From positions 23,594,001 through 23,658,000 of the forward strand of contig NC_061773.1 of NCBI RefSeq assembly GCF_022458985.1: DNA of 64,000 nucleotides. Reading direction: 5' to 3'. Under the pieces are notes generated by a model. It was given only the letters and a program-made list of their open reading frames with translations, made no database searches and was not told where the DNA came from. Positions 1 through 12,400 of this stretch are shown in pieces; positions within the stretch are counted from its first letter, which is position 1; each line of letters opens with the position of its first letter. Position numbers and translations under genes: made by a program. The DNA comes from Mugil cephalus. Taxonomy: Eukaryota > Chordata > Actinopteri > Mugiliformes > Mugilidae.

Positions 1-46
1 AGTGTCTCGTTTTGGTTCTGACTTGAAAAATCTTTGCCTTGTTCAG

Positions 47-2829
47 GGTGATGTCCCCATTGACTCTGGCAACCACGACGCCCAGTCCACATCCAGTGAG
101 CTGCTCGACCTGCTGCTTCAGGAGGATGCCAGGTCTGGGACCGGTTCCAACGCGTCAGGATCCGGATCGGGGGAGTCTGGAGGCTCACTGGGATCTGGAT
201 CTGGATCTGGATCCAATGGAACCTCCACCTCACACACTGGTACGAAAGAAAGAAAACCAACATGCATGCAACACAAACACAAAGAACCTTCCTCCTTGAC
301 AATACTGGAGAAACACTTGTGTACTCGAATCCATCTGCATAATATTGTTTTGTCTTACATCCCGTCTCTATAGCGGGCCATTTTTCTAATTTCTCAAGTA
401 CAACAACAACAGTTTCACTTAATAGTACAATGAAAAAGCAGGGACTGAGGCAGCGCTCTCACTGGTTACAGGCAGCAGCAACAGCAGCAAGTACTTTGCC
501 AGCAACGACTCGTCGGACACATCGCGCAAAGCTCGTAAGAGCCAAGAGGCGCCGGCAGAGCACCAACACGGCTTCGACACTCGGGTGGAGAACTCGCTGT
601 GGAGCATGATCCAGCACACACCTGAGCGTGTCATGATGACGTACCAGATCCACACCAGGTACGAAAACGCAAGAGAAAATCCATCGTTAATAGCTGTTGG
701 AGACAAATGTGTTTTGGACTGAGGTGTGACCAGAAAACCAAGTAACCGACCAATACAAACCTTTGCAGAATTACGTTGTCAGTAGTTCCCGTGTAGTGGA
801 AACAATTTAAAATATCTGTAAGCTGAAAGACAAGATAATCCTTTAGTTTGATTTTAGAAGCTTTATGCAGGATAAAAGTAAAATAATAAAGACCCGTCAT
901 GGAGCTCTTAACTTAGTTAATATTTAATTGTTGAGGTTCTCATGGTATCTTACTCAAAGCTAAAGGCATTATCTGTAAGTGTTATGTTGTATAATACTCC
1001 TACATAATATTCTATGCTGACTTATATATATTTGGGACAGAATAATAAAAAATAGTGCTGTCATACTACTAGAAATCTTAATCAGATTAATCACAGCAGA
1101 TTAATTTTGATTAATCTCGATAAAATATCATTCGTTTTTAATCTATATTAAACAGACTCAGGAAAGAAGGGAATATATCTGCACTTAACGTGTTGATAAA
1201 GCACCTTCACCAGTTTCAACAAAACAACTTGAAACAATTCAACATCTTTTTGTGTCTTTATTTAATCCACATTAATGTGGCCCCGTTCCTCCTCTTTCAG
1301 CAGCTACTAAAACAAACTTGTTGACGTTGTCTGAGAGGAGAACTGACCGCTTTTTATTTACAATGTTGCTGCAACTGAGAAGAGTCTCTCACACAGGAGA
1401 GTGGCCAGATATTTGCCAGACAGTACTGCCAGCTTGTCTTTGTCTTGTCTTGTCTCAAGATGGGCAACACGTTATCCCTAGTTTTGCAGAATCCCCCAAA
1501 AACCTGAAAAGAAAAGAGGAGTAAACTTTCTGCAGAGGAGTGATAATAGTTTATGGTGGTCGACTCTTCCGTCTTGGGGGTTTTTTTTGTACTCAAATGT
1601 CCCATGGAGAGGACCAATGAGCCATTTAGTGTCGTCCATCTTTATCGGGTGGTTCTTCTGACTGTCACTACTACTCTACTTGGACAAACTGGCCTGAAAT
1701 GTGTTGCCATAGACGGTCAGTGTCTTTCTGAGCGGCAGGTGGGTTAATTGCATTCAAATTTTCACTCAGATTAATCATGATGATGGATTAATCTGTGTTG
1801 ACTAGGTTTTTTTTTTTTTTATTGTCTGAGATCTTGCACCTGATCTTGTTTGTCCTGTATCTTGTCTTCCCTCACCCACAGGGACCAGAATGAGGTGTTG
1901 GCAGAAGACAGGGACAAGCTTCGCGTGCTCCAGCCCCTCCAGCCCTGGTTCAGCCAGGAGCAGAGGGAGGAGCTGGCTGAGGTCCACCCCTGGATCCAAC
2001 AGCACACCATCCCACAGGAAATAGACACGCAGGTACCACTGGGACCTTTGAAACGTCTTCCTCTTTCTACTCACATTCTGCCATTTAGAGAAAACATTTA
2101 GAGAAAAAAAAAGGTGTTGATGCAGGAAATCGTCAGGTTTGAGCAGTCAATTGAGTTAAACTGAATGAAAGTAACGCAGTTTTTCCTCTCTAAACTAACA
2201 TCACTAGACAATCAGAAGCAGGAAGTGGAGTGGGGGGGTAATTCTTGGAAAGTTTGGTTGAGATCCAGCTTCAGCTGATGCTGCATTCAAGACAGCTTGG
2301 GAAAAAATGAGCTATCAAACTAAAAAATTACTGCTTCCAGGGTAAAAGTAAATATCTGCCGCACATGTTTTAATGTTCAGCGAATTTATTGTTTCTCCTC
2401 CGAGTTAACCTGTAACGTGAACGCTATGATATCTGCAATTTCTGAGTTGGAATACTGAATTTTCGTGTTTTCTTGAACGCATCATCCAAGCCTACGTTTT
2501 TTGTTGAAAGACGGAGAATAAATTTAGGAAGCTAGGGAAACGTGTCCTAACAGCAAACAGAGAACTTAAAAATAGTAAAAAATTATAATAATCACTAATA
2601 TTAAACGTTAGAAGTTAGAATATGATCTACATTTTACTGATGCACTGTAAAGCTCAGGATTTTTGTTTTACTTTGCACATGTCTAACATGTTTCCGTGTC
2701 CCTCAGGGTTGCGTGAGCTGCAACCCAGGTGCAGGTGTGGCCCACTCCCCTCATCCACCTGCCCCGGATAGTTCGTCGCCTCTGGAGAGCCCCCAGCAGG
2801 ACTCCGTCGGGCCTGTGGTTGACTCTTAA
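47..2829 (+). CDS. per3: Period circadian protein, C-terminal exons (per3-like), 5'-partial
   Basis: These are the last 217 codons of a Period protein, a nuclear and cytoplasmic partner of cryptochromes that represses CLOCK/BMAL1 in the clock. Coding exons are 47-239, 472-658, 1882-2032 and 2707-2829 (TAA), all with GT-AG introns and matching phases. The first exon carries a leucine-rich segment (SSELLDLLLQED) followed by a Ser-Gly-rich run. The second has the conserved SKYFASNDSS block and VMMTYQ. The third and fourth form the cryptochrome-binding tail, ending in the Cys-Val-Ser-Cys pair that, in mammalian PER2, shares a zinc ion with cryptochrome. The tail reads QEIDTQGCVSC, closer to what I recall of PER3 (QEID.Q.CV.C) than of PER1 or PER2 (AIDVT/ALDVT). 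Linkage to mxra8, as on human 1p36, also favours per3. The family is near certain; the paralogue is probable. The PAS domains and start codon lie left of the window. Confidence 0.88.
1052..1805. repeat. Interspersed element with GATTAATC-rich ends inside a per3 intron
   Basis: The intron between 658 and 1882 holds a block bounded by repeated GATTAATC/GATTAATT motifs near 1079-1127 and again near 1769-1795. The ends are loosely inverted, as in a non-autonomous DNA transposon. The short frames inside it show no domain I recognise. The boundaries are approximate and the class is unassigned. Confidence 0.5.
2140..2640 (+). repeat. Dispersed repeat copy A (second copy at 26430-26770)
   Basis: This stretch fills most of the last per3 intron. 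It aligns by eye, in the same orientation, with 26430-26770. Shared blocks include CAATTGAGTT near the start, GCTGATG.TGCATTC, a GGAATA.. to GCATCATC segment, GTGTCCTAAC, and AATATTAAA.GTTAGAA at the end. There is no coding frame or clear terminal repeat. It is a diverged interspersed repeat of unknown class. Confidence 0.6.
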
Positions 2830-5800
2830 GCAGCGCTGCCACCACCCAAAAAACATCAACCTCACAGAAAAACCTGCTTTGTCTGAAATCCTCAGCAACT
2901 CCCACCACGCATCTCTTCTGAGCAGTCCTGTGGAGCTGGTCCCTACGCTGGAGTCTAAAGATTAACGTGTTTTCTTAACAGAAACTGGACCAGGGCCCCC
3001 CCCCTACCCCCCCCGTGGAACATAGTTGGGCAGGAGACGGGCATTTTACTGGCATTTTTCTCTCAGCCAGCTCGATGTAACTGTCCATCAAGACCATGAA
3101 TATTATACCTCTCTACTTTTTTGTGTTAGTGGAGCCCCTGGATGGGGCGGAGTTTGTATTTAAGACTGTCCAGATCCTTTTTTTTGGCACCACGAGCTAC
3201 CAAACAGGAAGAGGTTTGTTTGGTCGCCGCCCCTAAACATGAGCACTGTGTTCTCACCTGATCTGCAGAGGATGGTGTGACTGGGTGAGAGGAACAAACT
3301 GGCCCGACCCAGTCCGAGTATCAGAACACACACACACACACCAGACTCTTCTCCTGCACCACGACGTCCAGGTTGTACAGTACGTGTACCGCGTCCGCCT
3401 CCCTCTGTGGTGTAGTAACTTAACATGATTTACTCATGGTAGATGTTTGTTTTCTGACAGACACTAAGACAAAGACACATTTGCTGCTCTCTGTTTATAT
3501 AATGTTCAGATTCAGATCTTGTGAGTTGTTCCCGGAGTGTACTCTTTTATTCCGTAGGTCGTTCTCTCGTCTCAATTTATTTGTCATTTCCACTCGCGAC
3601 GGCAAAACGTTTTTTCCTTTTCGAGCTGAAATTTTGTGCTGCAGAACAACTTCGGTCCTTCGCTGAAACCCTCCTGTAGTAAGTCTCCTGCCTGGTCTTC
3701 ACCCCCATCACACCACCTGTAGCCGGCGTCTAATTCTAAACAGACACAACGTGGCCCCCAATGAGTTCCCTCTGAGACTCTGTAGCTGTTTGTTTAAATA
3801 TCCATCTATCAGTTTGAGTGAAAGAGAGAGAAAGAGACCGTGAGGATCTAAGTAAGCTTAGGGTTGTGTATGTGTGAATGTCGTCGCTCTTCTTCTTCTT
3901 CTTCTTCTACTGGATTCAGCCGGCAGGTGAGATTGCGGATGTGAGTGAATGTGCGCGTTGACTGACTGCGAGCTGCTTCCTTCGATACAGTTGTCCAACA
4001 GAGTGAGACAGACCAGGGTTTTCTACCATTTTTAGATTCAAAGTATATTAAAGTACCATGTATTTTATAGAAAATGTACACAAAACAATCTTCACAAAGT
4101 GTATACAAAGCCATTTGTCTTGAATTCAGGGACTGTTTGTTTGTTGACACAAAGGAATGAATAAATGAGCTATGACCTAACGTGTGCGTCGTGCAGCTTT
4201 AATCCCACCTCACATACGTTGCCGTGGACATTTGTTGTGTGACCAGATGACACACGTTTTTTTAAAGATGCATCGTGCAGGGTTTCTACGCAAGGTCTGG
4301 AAAAGTATGGAAAATGAAAACTAGTCTATGCAAAAATAAACATGTTTGCAAGACTGTTACCACCATAAAAGTATGAATATTTAATATAAAATAAATGGAA
4401 TGATTTGTTTTTTGTTTTGTTTTTTTCCAAAAAGAATCCAGTCAGAGAAATGAAACAAATACTGTTGTTTGGTATTTGTGTGTTCAAGAAAAAGAGACAA
4501 TAATACATAGCTGCAAAAGGTGCAAAAGTAAGCGCGTCTCTAGGAAGTTAGTTTTACAACTAGGTTTTACAATCAAATTAGGAGTCCAATCAATGTTGTT
4601 GAAAAACTGAAAGACAAAAAAAGGCTCGTCTTAACGATACAAATCCAATATCAATTTGTGCAAATACGCCCTAAAGTCTGTGGTAAATCTAAAAGAAAGT
4701 GTGTTTCACATCAAATGAAAAAAAAAAAAAAAACATAAAATGGTCTGATATGTCATAAATGAACCCAGGGTAACTTCTAAGCAGCCAAAGGCCTCTCTCA
4801 CATTGGCTAACGTTAATGTTCATGACTCCATCATCAGGAGAACACTAAACCAACCACAGCGTTCATGGCAAAGACAAAGACACTGATTTCCAAAGAGAAC
4901 GTTTCTGCCCATCTCCAATCCTCTAAACATCATGAGGACGAAGCCAGAAGGACTGATGGGAAAATGATTTGTTGACAGAAAGTAGAACTGCTTGGTTTAA
5001 ATGAGTGGTGAAAACAATGAATTCTGAGTTACATCAGCAAATTGTGGAATAAAACATCTGGAGGGCTGACAAAGCTCTGAGCTTCACCCACTAGGAAACG
5101 CTCCAAAGCCTCAGAACTGAATGGGTTCTGTGCTAAGTTCCTCCAAGATGCTGTAGAGTAAAATGAAGAGACATGTTTAACTGCTGTCATTGCTGCACAA
5201 GACAAGGTTTCACTCACTTTTGAATCTCAAAGATACGAACAAATGATTCATTTTCCTGAATAAACAAAACGTAATATTTCAATTTCATTTGTTTGATAAT
5301 GTTTTTTTTTTTTTTTTTTTGTCTTTTGCCAGGAGTTGTGTGTTTTTATGCAGAAATGTAGAAGATTATATGGGGGGAAAACAATTTTAATCATCGCTGC
5401 ACCATCGTGGTTTCAAAGCTAGGGGGCGCTTGTGCCCAGGGGAAAAAAAATGTGAACCTAAACCAGTTAACAAAATAACACAAAGTTTAGATAATAGAGT
5501 AAGAATAATAATAGCAAAGTTAAGATATATTTATAATATTTACTCAGAAACCAACATGAAAAGGGGACAAGGTGAGCAGCTCTCTAACAGGGTTTGTTCC
5601 CTTTACTACAAATGCTCCCGGAGGCCTCATCTTTCTACAGTTTCTTTTCCTCCTCCGTGCACCTTGGCAGCACGAGAAATAAACATTTTTATTATTATTA
5701 TTATCTGTGAACAGAGTCGTTCGTCATCAAGTGCCTGCTGCAAAAAAAAAAAAAAAAAAAAAGCCGCTAATAAACATTCCTACCGTCTACATTCGCTTCA

Positions 5801-6403
5801 CAGATAACCACATTTACTCTGTGACATTCAACGAGGCGTTAAAAGTGTTAAAATTACAGACCAAAATATATTCAGTTACATTAAGCACAGAGTTAATCAA
5901 ACAAGAAGCAGTACGTCAGCAGGCGGCGCTTCAGTCCGGCCGGTTCAGCCGAGGCCCGAAGAGGAAAGGGGGAAAATGAAAACATACGCATCATCTCTTA
6001 ACTAAAGCAATGATAATACAATGTGTCACTACCGATGACTTCCATCTGAGTCTCTTTTTTTTTTGGGTTGAACTTAGCGAAGGTGCACATTTCTCTTTCA
6101 TGTAGCAGTCGAGGCTTTGGGTCGCGCTCCAAACATGTCCAGTCTTTTTTAGTTTGATCAAGTGTAATAAAACCAAATCTTTTCCTTGGATGTATCTAAT
6201 ACTGAAAGTTTGACAACACCAGACCTCGGTGTGACCTGTTTTTTGTTTTTTTTTTTGTATTTTTTTTTTGTCTTTCCCCACCACAAAGCATTTTTCTCTC
6301 TGTCTGCGGCCTTTTCCCGCCAGAACGGAAGGAAGTGTGGAGGGGTTTCGTTTGGAGCTCAGCTTCTGGGCCAGCCAGTGACTCCCGTTTGCACTTTCTC
6401 TCT
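2830..6403. other. per3 3' UTR and per3-mxra8 convergent intergenic region
   Basis: This lies between the stop codons of two convergent genes. The proximal part should be per3 3' UTR, with a candidate AATAAA at 4160. It contains a C-rich tract near 3000, a CTT repeat near 3890-3908, and A/T homopolymers near 4718, 5303, 5740 and 6240. The open frames here are low-complexity or unconserved. The right part should include mxra8 3' UTR on the minus strand; a TTTATT at 5688-5693 is a possible reverse-strand poly(A) signal. Confidence 0.6.
4160..4165 (+). promoter_or_regulatory. Candidate poly(A) signal AATAAA for per3
   Basis: A canonical hexamer sits about 1.3 kb after the per3 stop, followed within 40 bases by GTGTGCGTCGTG, which is GT-rich as a downstream element would be. 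Earlier variant signals cannot be excluded. Confidence 0.35.
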
Positions 6404-9400
6404 TCACTTGGAAAACTTCTGCATCTCTGCGAGGAGCAAAAACAAAATTGAGGGATGAAAATGTTGTTGTTGGTTCACGGCGGCTGTGTTGTGTTGTGTT
6501 GTGTTGTGCGTGCGTGCGTGTGTGTGTACCTTTGTCAAGATCGATGACTTTAGGCTGAGTGTTGACGTTGACCTTTTCTCTCAGGAGGTTGTTCTTGTAG
6601 TCTAAACACAGGAAAGAGTGAAGAGACAGTCACGCACGAGAGCACATGTGTCAAACGTACGGCCCGCGGGCCAAAAGTGGCCCGCCGGAGGGTTTAATGT
6701 GGCCCGCAGCATAAATTTGCAAAGTGGAAAAATTGCAATTTCTCAATGTAAATTATTCTGTAAAAACCTGCACTAGAAAGACAAACCACCGTGCTCCACT
6801 CACCAAATCTCCTCTCCTCCCGACTGCTGGCGTTCACCTCTGTGACGTCCATCTCAAACTCATCCGAGCTGCTCTGACTCCTGCTGGACCTAACGCAGCG
6901 AAGGACACACATCCGAGCGTCTTTTAGGATTAAAAAAACCTGATTTTGTCTTGCACCCAAGACGCTTGTTTGTCCTAACAAAAGAAACACTACACGATAA
7001 GACATCAGACAAACATCATACAGACGTATCAAACAATGGACAAAATCTAACCTCAGACAAAGTGGCTGCAGTGTCCTTCATGTCCCTGGACTGGAGATTA
7101 TTTAATACCCTGGTCTCACGGCACCCGTAAAACTCTGACTGATTCAACATATTAACAGACTGAGAGATAATAAAAGTTCCTCAGTCTAGTTTAATGTAGG
7201 TTTGGGGACTCTGTATCTCATTTTTGGACGCCGAGATAAAGATTCAAGTGATAAACCTACAACCTTGAGCAGATGTTTATCAGTTTTCCCAGTCGAGCTT
7301 TAATTTGCACTGAGAGATAATTATACCATAACTCCATACTGCATAACACTAAGTAAAATAGATTGAAAAAAAACAGTTACAAAATAGGTTTACTTGTGCC
7401 ATAAGACCTTAGTCTTCTAAAAAAGTAATGTGTTGTACTAATTTATTACTAATATAATCAATGTGTGCACTCCACGATAGAGCAGCGTCCAAGCAGATAA
7501 ATATTTACATGAAAAGACCTGCTGACGTCACAGCAACCGGAAGTCTCCATGGTTACGGCCACCGAGTGGCAAAAAGTCACAGTTGAACATGGAGATTAGC
7601 AGCATTAGGTTGAATCATAGGCTTTAATACCGTCTAAATTGTAAATTTATTAATTAAAAAAAAAATGAGGAAGAGCTGTTGTGCGGTAATAATAATTTAT
7701 GCTGTATTTTTTATTTTCTTTGATGAAGTCATACCTTAAGTTACGTTCTGGAGGGCTGTCAGATAAATTTGTTGTTGTTTTGGTGTAGTTAGGGCTGTAA
7801 CTATTTCAGCTCCAACAATAACTAACAATAAAATAATAAACTTAATATTTGTCATCCTTTTAACGTCCAGTCGGAGCTGCAGTATTATCTTATAGAGCTA
7901 ACGTGTCCTCTCAGTAAAGCTCTTAGCATTAGCATCTTTTATTTAGCTACATTTATCATAACGAAATTAACTAAAACTAACTCAATCTGGGGCTAATCCA
8001 CTTTTACAAATCAATGCTAGTTTGTATGGATCATTGTTGAGTCCAATTGTCCTTAATTCTATCTGATAATCCACATTTTTCCCGGTCTCACTGTATTTAT
8101 GTTTTTGCCACTCAGGGGGCGTGGCCCCAGGCGGGAGTGACGTCAATGCGTACCCTCTATTGATGGCAGGTAGGGTATATGAGTTATCTGGCACACCAAA
8201 TAAGAAAACGTGTTCCTGTGTGTTGTGTTGTCACCACTCACCTCACCGATGCCCGAGGATCATACTCTGAAAACCACACACAAGAAAAACCCATGAGATA
8301 AATAAATAAACTGCGCCGCCTGTGGTGAGACTGAGGGACTGCAGTTCACACCTTTGCTTCTGTTCCGTCTGGTGACGAGGAGGATGATGAGGATGATGAA
8401 AGCCAGGAGCAGGAAGGAGGTAAGGACGTAGCCCAGTGGCAGGAGAAAGTGGTGTTTTTGGTCGGGCAGGATGACGTTGATGACTCGCGGTGACTCAGCC
8501 TTAGTGATGTCTGGATGGTAGAAAAAGTTGCTAAAGTCAGCGGTTCATTTCCTCAATTATTCATCCTTTCTCACTCAAGCAAAACATACTTGTCATCCCG
8601 TGGTTTACAGTTACATAAGCCCAAATGCATGACCTAACACCGGTTTTGTAGAGTTGTTTGCGCAAAAGAACATTTTATTGCTGCTATTCCTGTCTTTTTT
8701 TTTTTTTTTTCCAGAGCATTTGTGTGAGTTTACAGTCGAGCATATGCTCCTCAACAGTGGTGTGTCATTTGCGAAAGAGTCGTCTCTAAGAGCTGATTCC
8801 CACAGAGAAGAGAGACGAAGCTTCAGTCCCTCCCGAGAATCCACGCAGGCTGGTATGTTCAGATTCAGTGCGTATTTATTGAATTTGTTTGCTGTGGTGC
8901 AGTTGTTGATTCCAACACAGAAACCATTCATAATTGCTAAATTGGGATAAATTAGAAGGCTCTGACTGAAGCCAAATGAAGATTGGCCGTTTGGGAGCCA
9001 AAAAATCCAACTCTTGTCAGGAAATTGAGCCATAAGAGCTGAATCTTCACCGCCTCCCCATCACTACACCCCAAGCCAAACATCAGCAGGATCGACAAAC
9101 TTAGTGCCAACCCTTCACATCCACTACACCAGACTATAAAAGGGGCAGTGGAGTTAATCCTCCAACAGACTGATCCAGCTCCACTCCCACAGTAAAACCC
9201 TTCAGGACGTCACTGATACCAAACTCACCTTTCTGTAACAGATAACTCCACAGTATTAATGTTAATGCACATTATTGCACATTATTATTCCTTTCTATGT
9301 ATCAAATATACACTCACTGGCCACTTTATTAGGTACACCTGTTCAGATAGCTAATCAGCCAATCACATGGCTGCAATTCAATGCATTCAGACATGTAGAG

Positions 9401-12400
9401 GTGATCAAGACAACTTGCTGGAGTTCAAATCGAGCATCAGAATGGGGAAGAAAGGAAGAGTGGGATCCACAGTCACCAGATCTCAATCCAATAGAGCACC
9501 TTTATTGGGATGTGGTGGAACGGGAGATTCGTTCGTGATGCTATCATGTCAATATGGACCAAAATCTCTGAGGAATGTTTTCCAACACCTTGTTGAAAGT
9601 ATGCCACGAAGAATCTCACTGTATAGTGAAACCCTACGTGGGGAGTAGGGGTTAGGGAGTGAGTGAAAGATTTCACACACAGGGTATGTGTTTTTTCTGG
9701 AGTGCATGCATGCCATCCCATGGAAACATGTAACGCCTTGCACATTTTTTTTTTTTCGCTTATTCTACATGTAGCAACATTTCCTGGCTGTAAAAAAAAT
9801 GTCCATAAAGCCTCAGGGAAGTGAGAAATAATCAGGACGTGTGCGGTTTCTGCTGAGCGCCGAGAGTCAGGGGACGGAGGAATGTCTGGTTCCATTTAAC
9901 CTCATTTAAATAAAAGAAAAAAGAAAAGAAAGAAAAGTGCAAGGCAAGAAGCAGCTGCGGAGCTCAGACGCAGACACATCTGAGCCAAAATAGGATCCAG
10001 ACTGAGTGTCATGCTGTGATTTACTTTTCCTGGCAGTAAAACACAGAGAAAGCGGCGAGAAAGAGAAGAGTGAAGGAAGCAGAGAGCGAGGTGGAAAGGG
10101 AGGAAGAGGAGGAGGAGGAGGAGGAGAAGAGCCGAGGGAGAGGAAGAGGATGGTGAGATGTTTGCATGGAGGACTGCCTCGCAAATGAAGACAGAAAAGA
10201 GGTCGCCCGGACAACAAAAACTTTCATCACATACAGGGGAGGGAAGGGTTGACCTACATTTTTTTACTCTCAGTGTTTGTTTCTGCTTAGTTTCCAGTTT
10301 GTGTCTTTGTTTTGCCAGCTGTTGTGCAGATGAAACTTCCTTTTCTCGTCTATAAACAGTGAAAAATACCTTCCTTTCCTCACGTATAAAGGGGAGAAGA
10401 GAAAATAGACGAACCTAAAAATGTTGGGATCATCAAAAGGAGGAGGAAAAAAGAGGAGGAGGACGGGACGGAGGGAATGTGGGGGTAAAGAAATAATGAG
10501 ACTTCTGTAGAGAGTCCAGAGGGAGCCAAAGTCAACAAGCAGTAGACACTGAGAGAGGGCACGACGAGGCTGATAAGACGGCGCACTGCTTCACTGAGCT
10601 GCTGTAATGTCAGAGAGCGCAGAGGAAGTAACTTTTAAAACTCTTGTGCCGGACATAAATCGGCGCAATTCCCATGGTGCAATCCTACTGTATTATTACA
10701 GCTCGGGGAGCAAAGGATTAATTGTGTGGGCAGATCCGGCCTTTCCGTCCGACGGCTTATATCCGAAAGATTCCACTGAAATGAGATCGGCCTTTTTGGC
10801 ACCCACTTATCCGCGCGCACACACACAGATGGACTCGGCCACAGGCATTTCTCCTTTCTAAACCTCTCTCAATGGTTTTCCCACATTGATACGTCGGCCA
10901 TCGCCCGGCTTTGCTTCACTTACCTACTGGAAAACGGGCTCCTGCACCAGAAACTCTCTCATGATGAAAGAATTTGAGGCAGGCAGCCGGCGAGTCCAAA
11001 TGCCAATTGAGTTCACCCACCCCGGCCCTCTTCTCCCTTTTTCCCTTCTGTTTTCTTTTTTCTTTTTCTAAAATGAACTCAGTGGAAGGAGTTTCGAGAG
11101 TGGAGAAATGTGAACTGTGGATGAAGGCGAAAATGTCCCTTAAATGTTCAAGTACTACGATGATGAAAGAGTAAAGTCTGGTCGGGTAGAAGGTGGAGAG
11201 CGATGAAGCTTAAAGGGCTTTGAGTATGTGTGCGTGTGGTTTGGAGGGGGCTGGCATCAGACACGCTGACAGTGCAAGAAAAAAACGTCTTATGAAACAG
11301 AAAACTTCAGAAAGAGGGGGATTTTCTCCACCCACTCCCCTCTTCTCATCTTCTTCTGTTGCTGTTTTGAGACCCTGAGAGAGGAGAAACGACGAACAGA
11401 ACAGGACGCCGCGGAGGGGAACCGTGAGGGAAAGAACAGATGTGCGTGTTTTTCCCTCCTAATTGTACACATGATACTTCAAATCCACTAAGTCAGAAAA
11501 CATCTTGACTTCTCTGACCTAAAGCAGGAGGAGAGGCCGTATGTGCGCTGATGTATTTGTGCGCGGTACCTTTGTCCTCGCTGGGCAGAGCTTTGGCCGC
11601 CACGGTCGTCTGGATCAGCGGTGGCTCGACTGTGACCTGGAACTCTCTTCTCTCATGCAGACCACAGTAATGATGGTGGAGGTGGCAGGAATACATCCCC
11701 TGGTCTGTTGGCTGTCAAAACATGTGCGGATGAAACATAAAAACACTCCGCTGGATGGGAACGTTAACAACTGGAGCCGAGCGATTCTGCTCAAATAATT
11801 ATTAACAGCAATCGTTTTAATGCTTGTGAGGAAGAAACTCTGATGAATTACACCTTTGCTCGGCCAAAACTCTGTCGTGCGTTGTTTCTGGAATATGTTT
11901 ACAACATTGCGTTCCTTAATTAGATTAATAGCTCTGTGAGGCTGCTTCAGCTAAAAGCTTCTAACATTGTCACATGTTAACTTACTGATGTTCGCTCTGT
12001 TTGAAGGTGATGGATATGTCTTTTTTTTGTGGAAATTTGGACATGAACATAACTGCACTTATCAGAACTTGGACACTTGGAAACTTGAGGGATCACCCAA
12101 CGTCAGTAGGATTTATCCTCCTAAGATTATAACAATCCACCCACTCATTGCTGTGTCATGTCACATCTAAAAGTTACCGCGAGAGGTAAAAGTCTAAACT
12201 GAACAGCCTTTTCTATTTTCACATTACTCTGAGTACTGGCTACACAGAGTAGTTTTGTCTCATGGTGGGTAATAAAACAAGGTAGTGTTGTTCAGTAGAG
12301 AAACAGCTGAATTTGTTTTCAGTACGTTTACATGTTCGTGAAAAAAAAACAAAACAAAAAAAAAATAATGATTGCCTTAATCCGACTTTAACTGGACAAC

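Noticed and set aside
47..239. Assigning the Period gene as per1 because of SKYFASNDSS and Ser-Gly runs
   Set aside because: These features occur in several Period paralogues; the C-terminal QEIDTQGCVSC context and 1p36-type linkage fit per3 better.
3848..4150. 100-codon minus-strand frame antisense to per3 3' UTR
   Set aside because: Its Glu run is a translated CTT repeat and the rest is unconserved.
5991..6407. 138-codon minus-strand frame overlapping the mxra8 stop
   Set aside because: Lys/Arg- and Ser-rich low-complexity translation of A/T-rich 3' UTR; the true mxra8 frame stops at 6404.
8611..9033. 140-codon minus-strand frame inside mxra8 intron 7
   Set aside because: No protein similarity I recognise and no splice context; mxra8 exons join across it in phase.
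10006..10217. Gly/Arg- or Pro/Ser-rich frames on both strands
   Set aside because: Translations of a purine-rich simple repeat.
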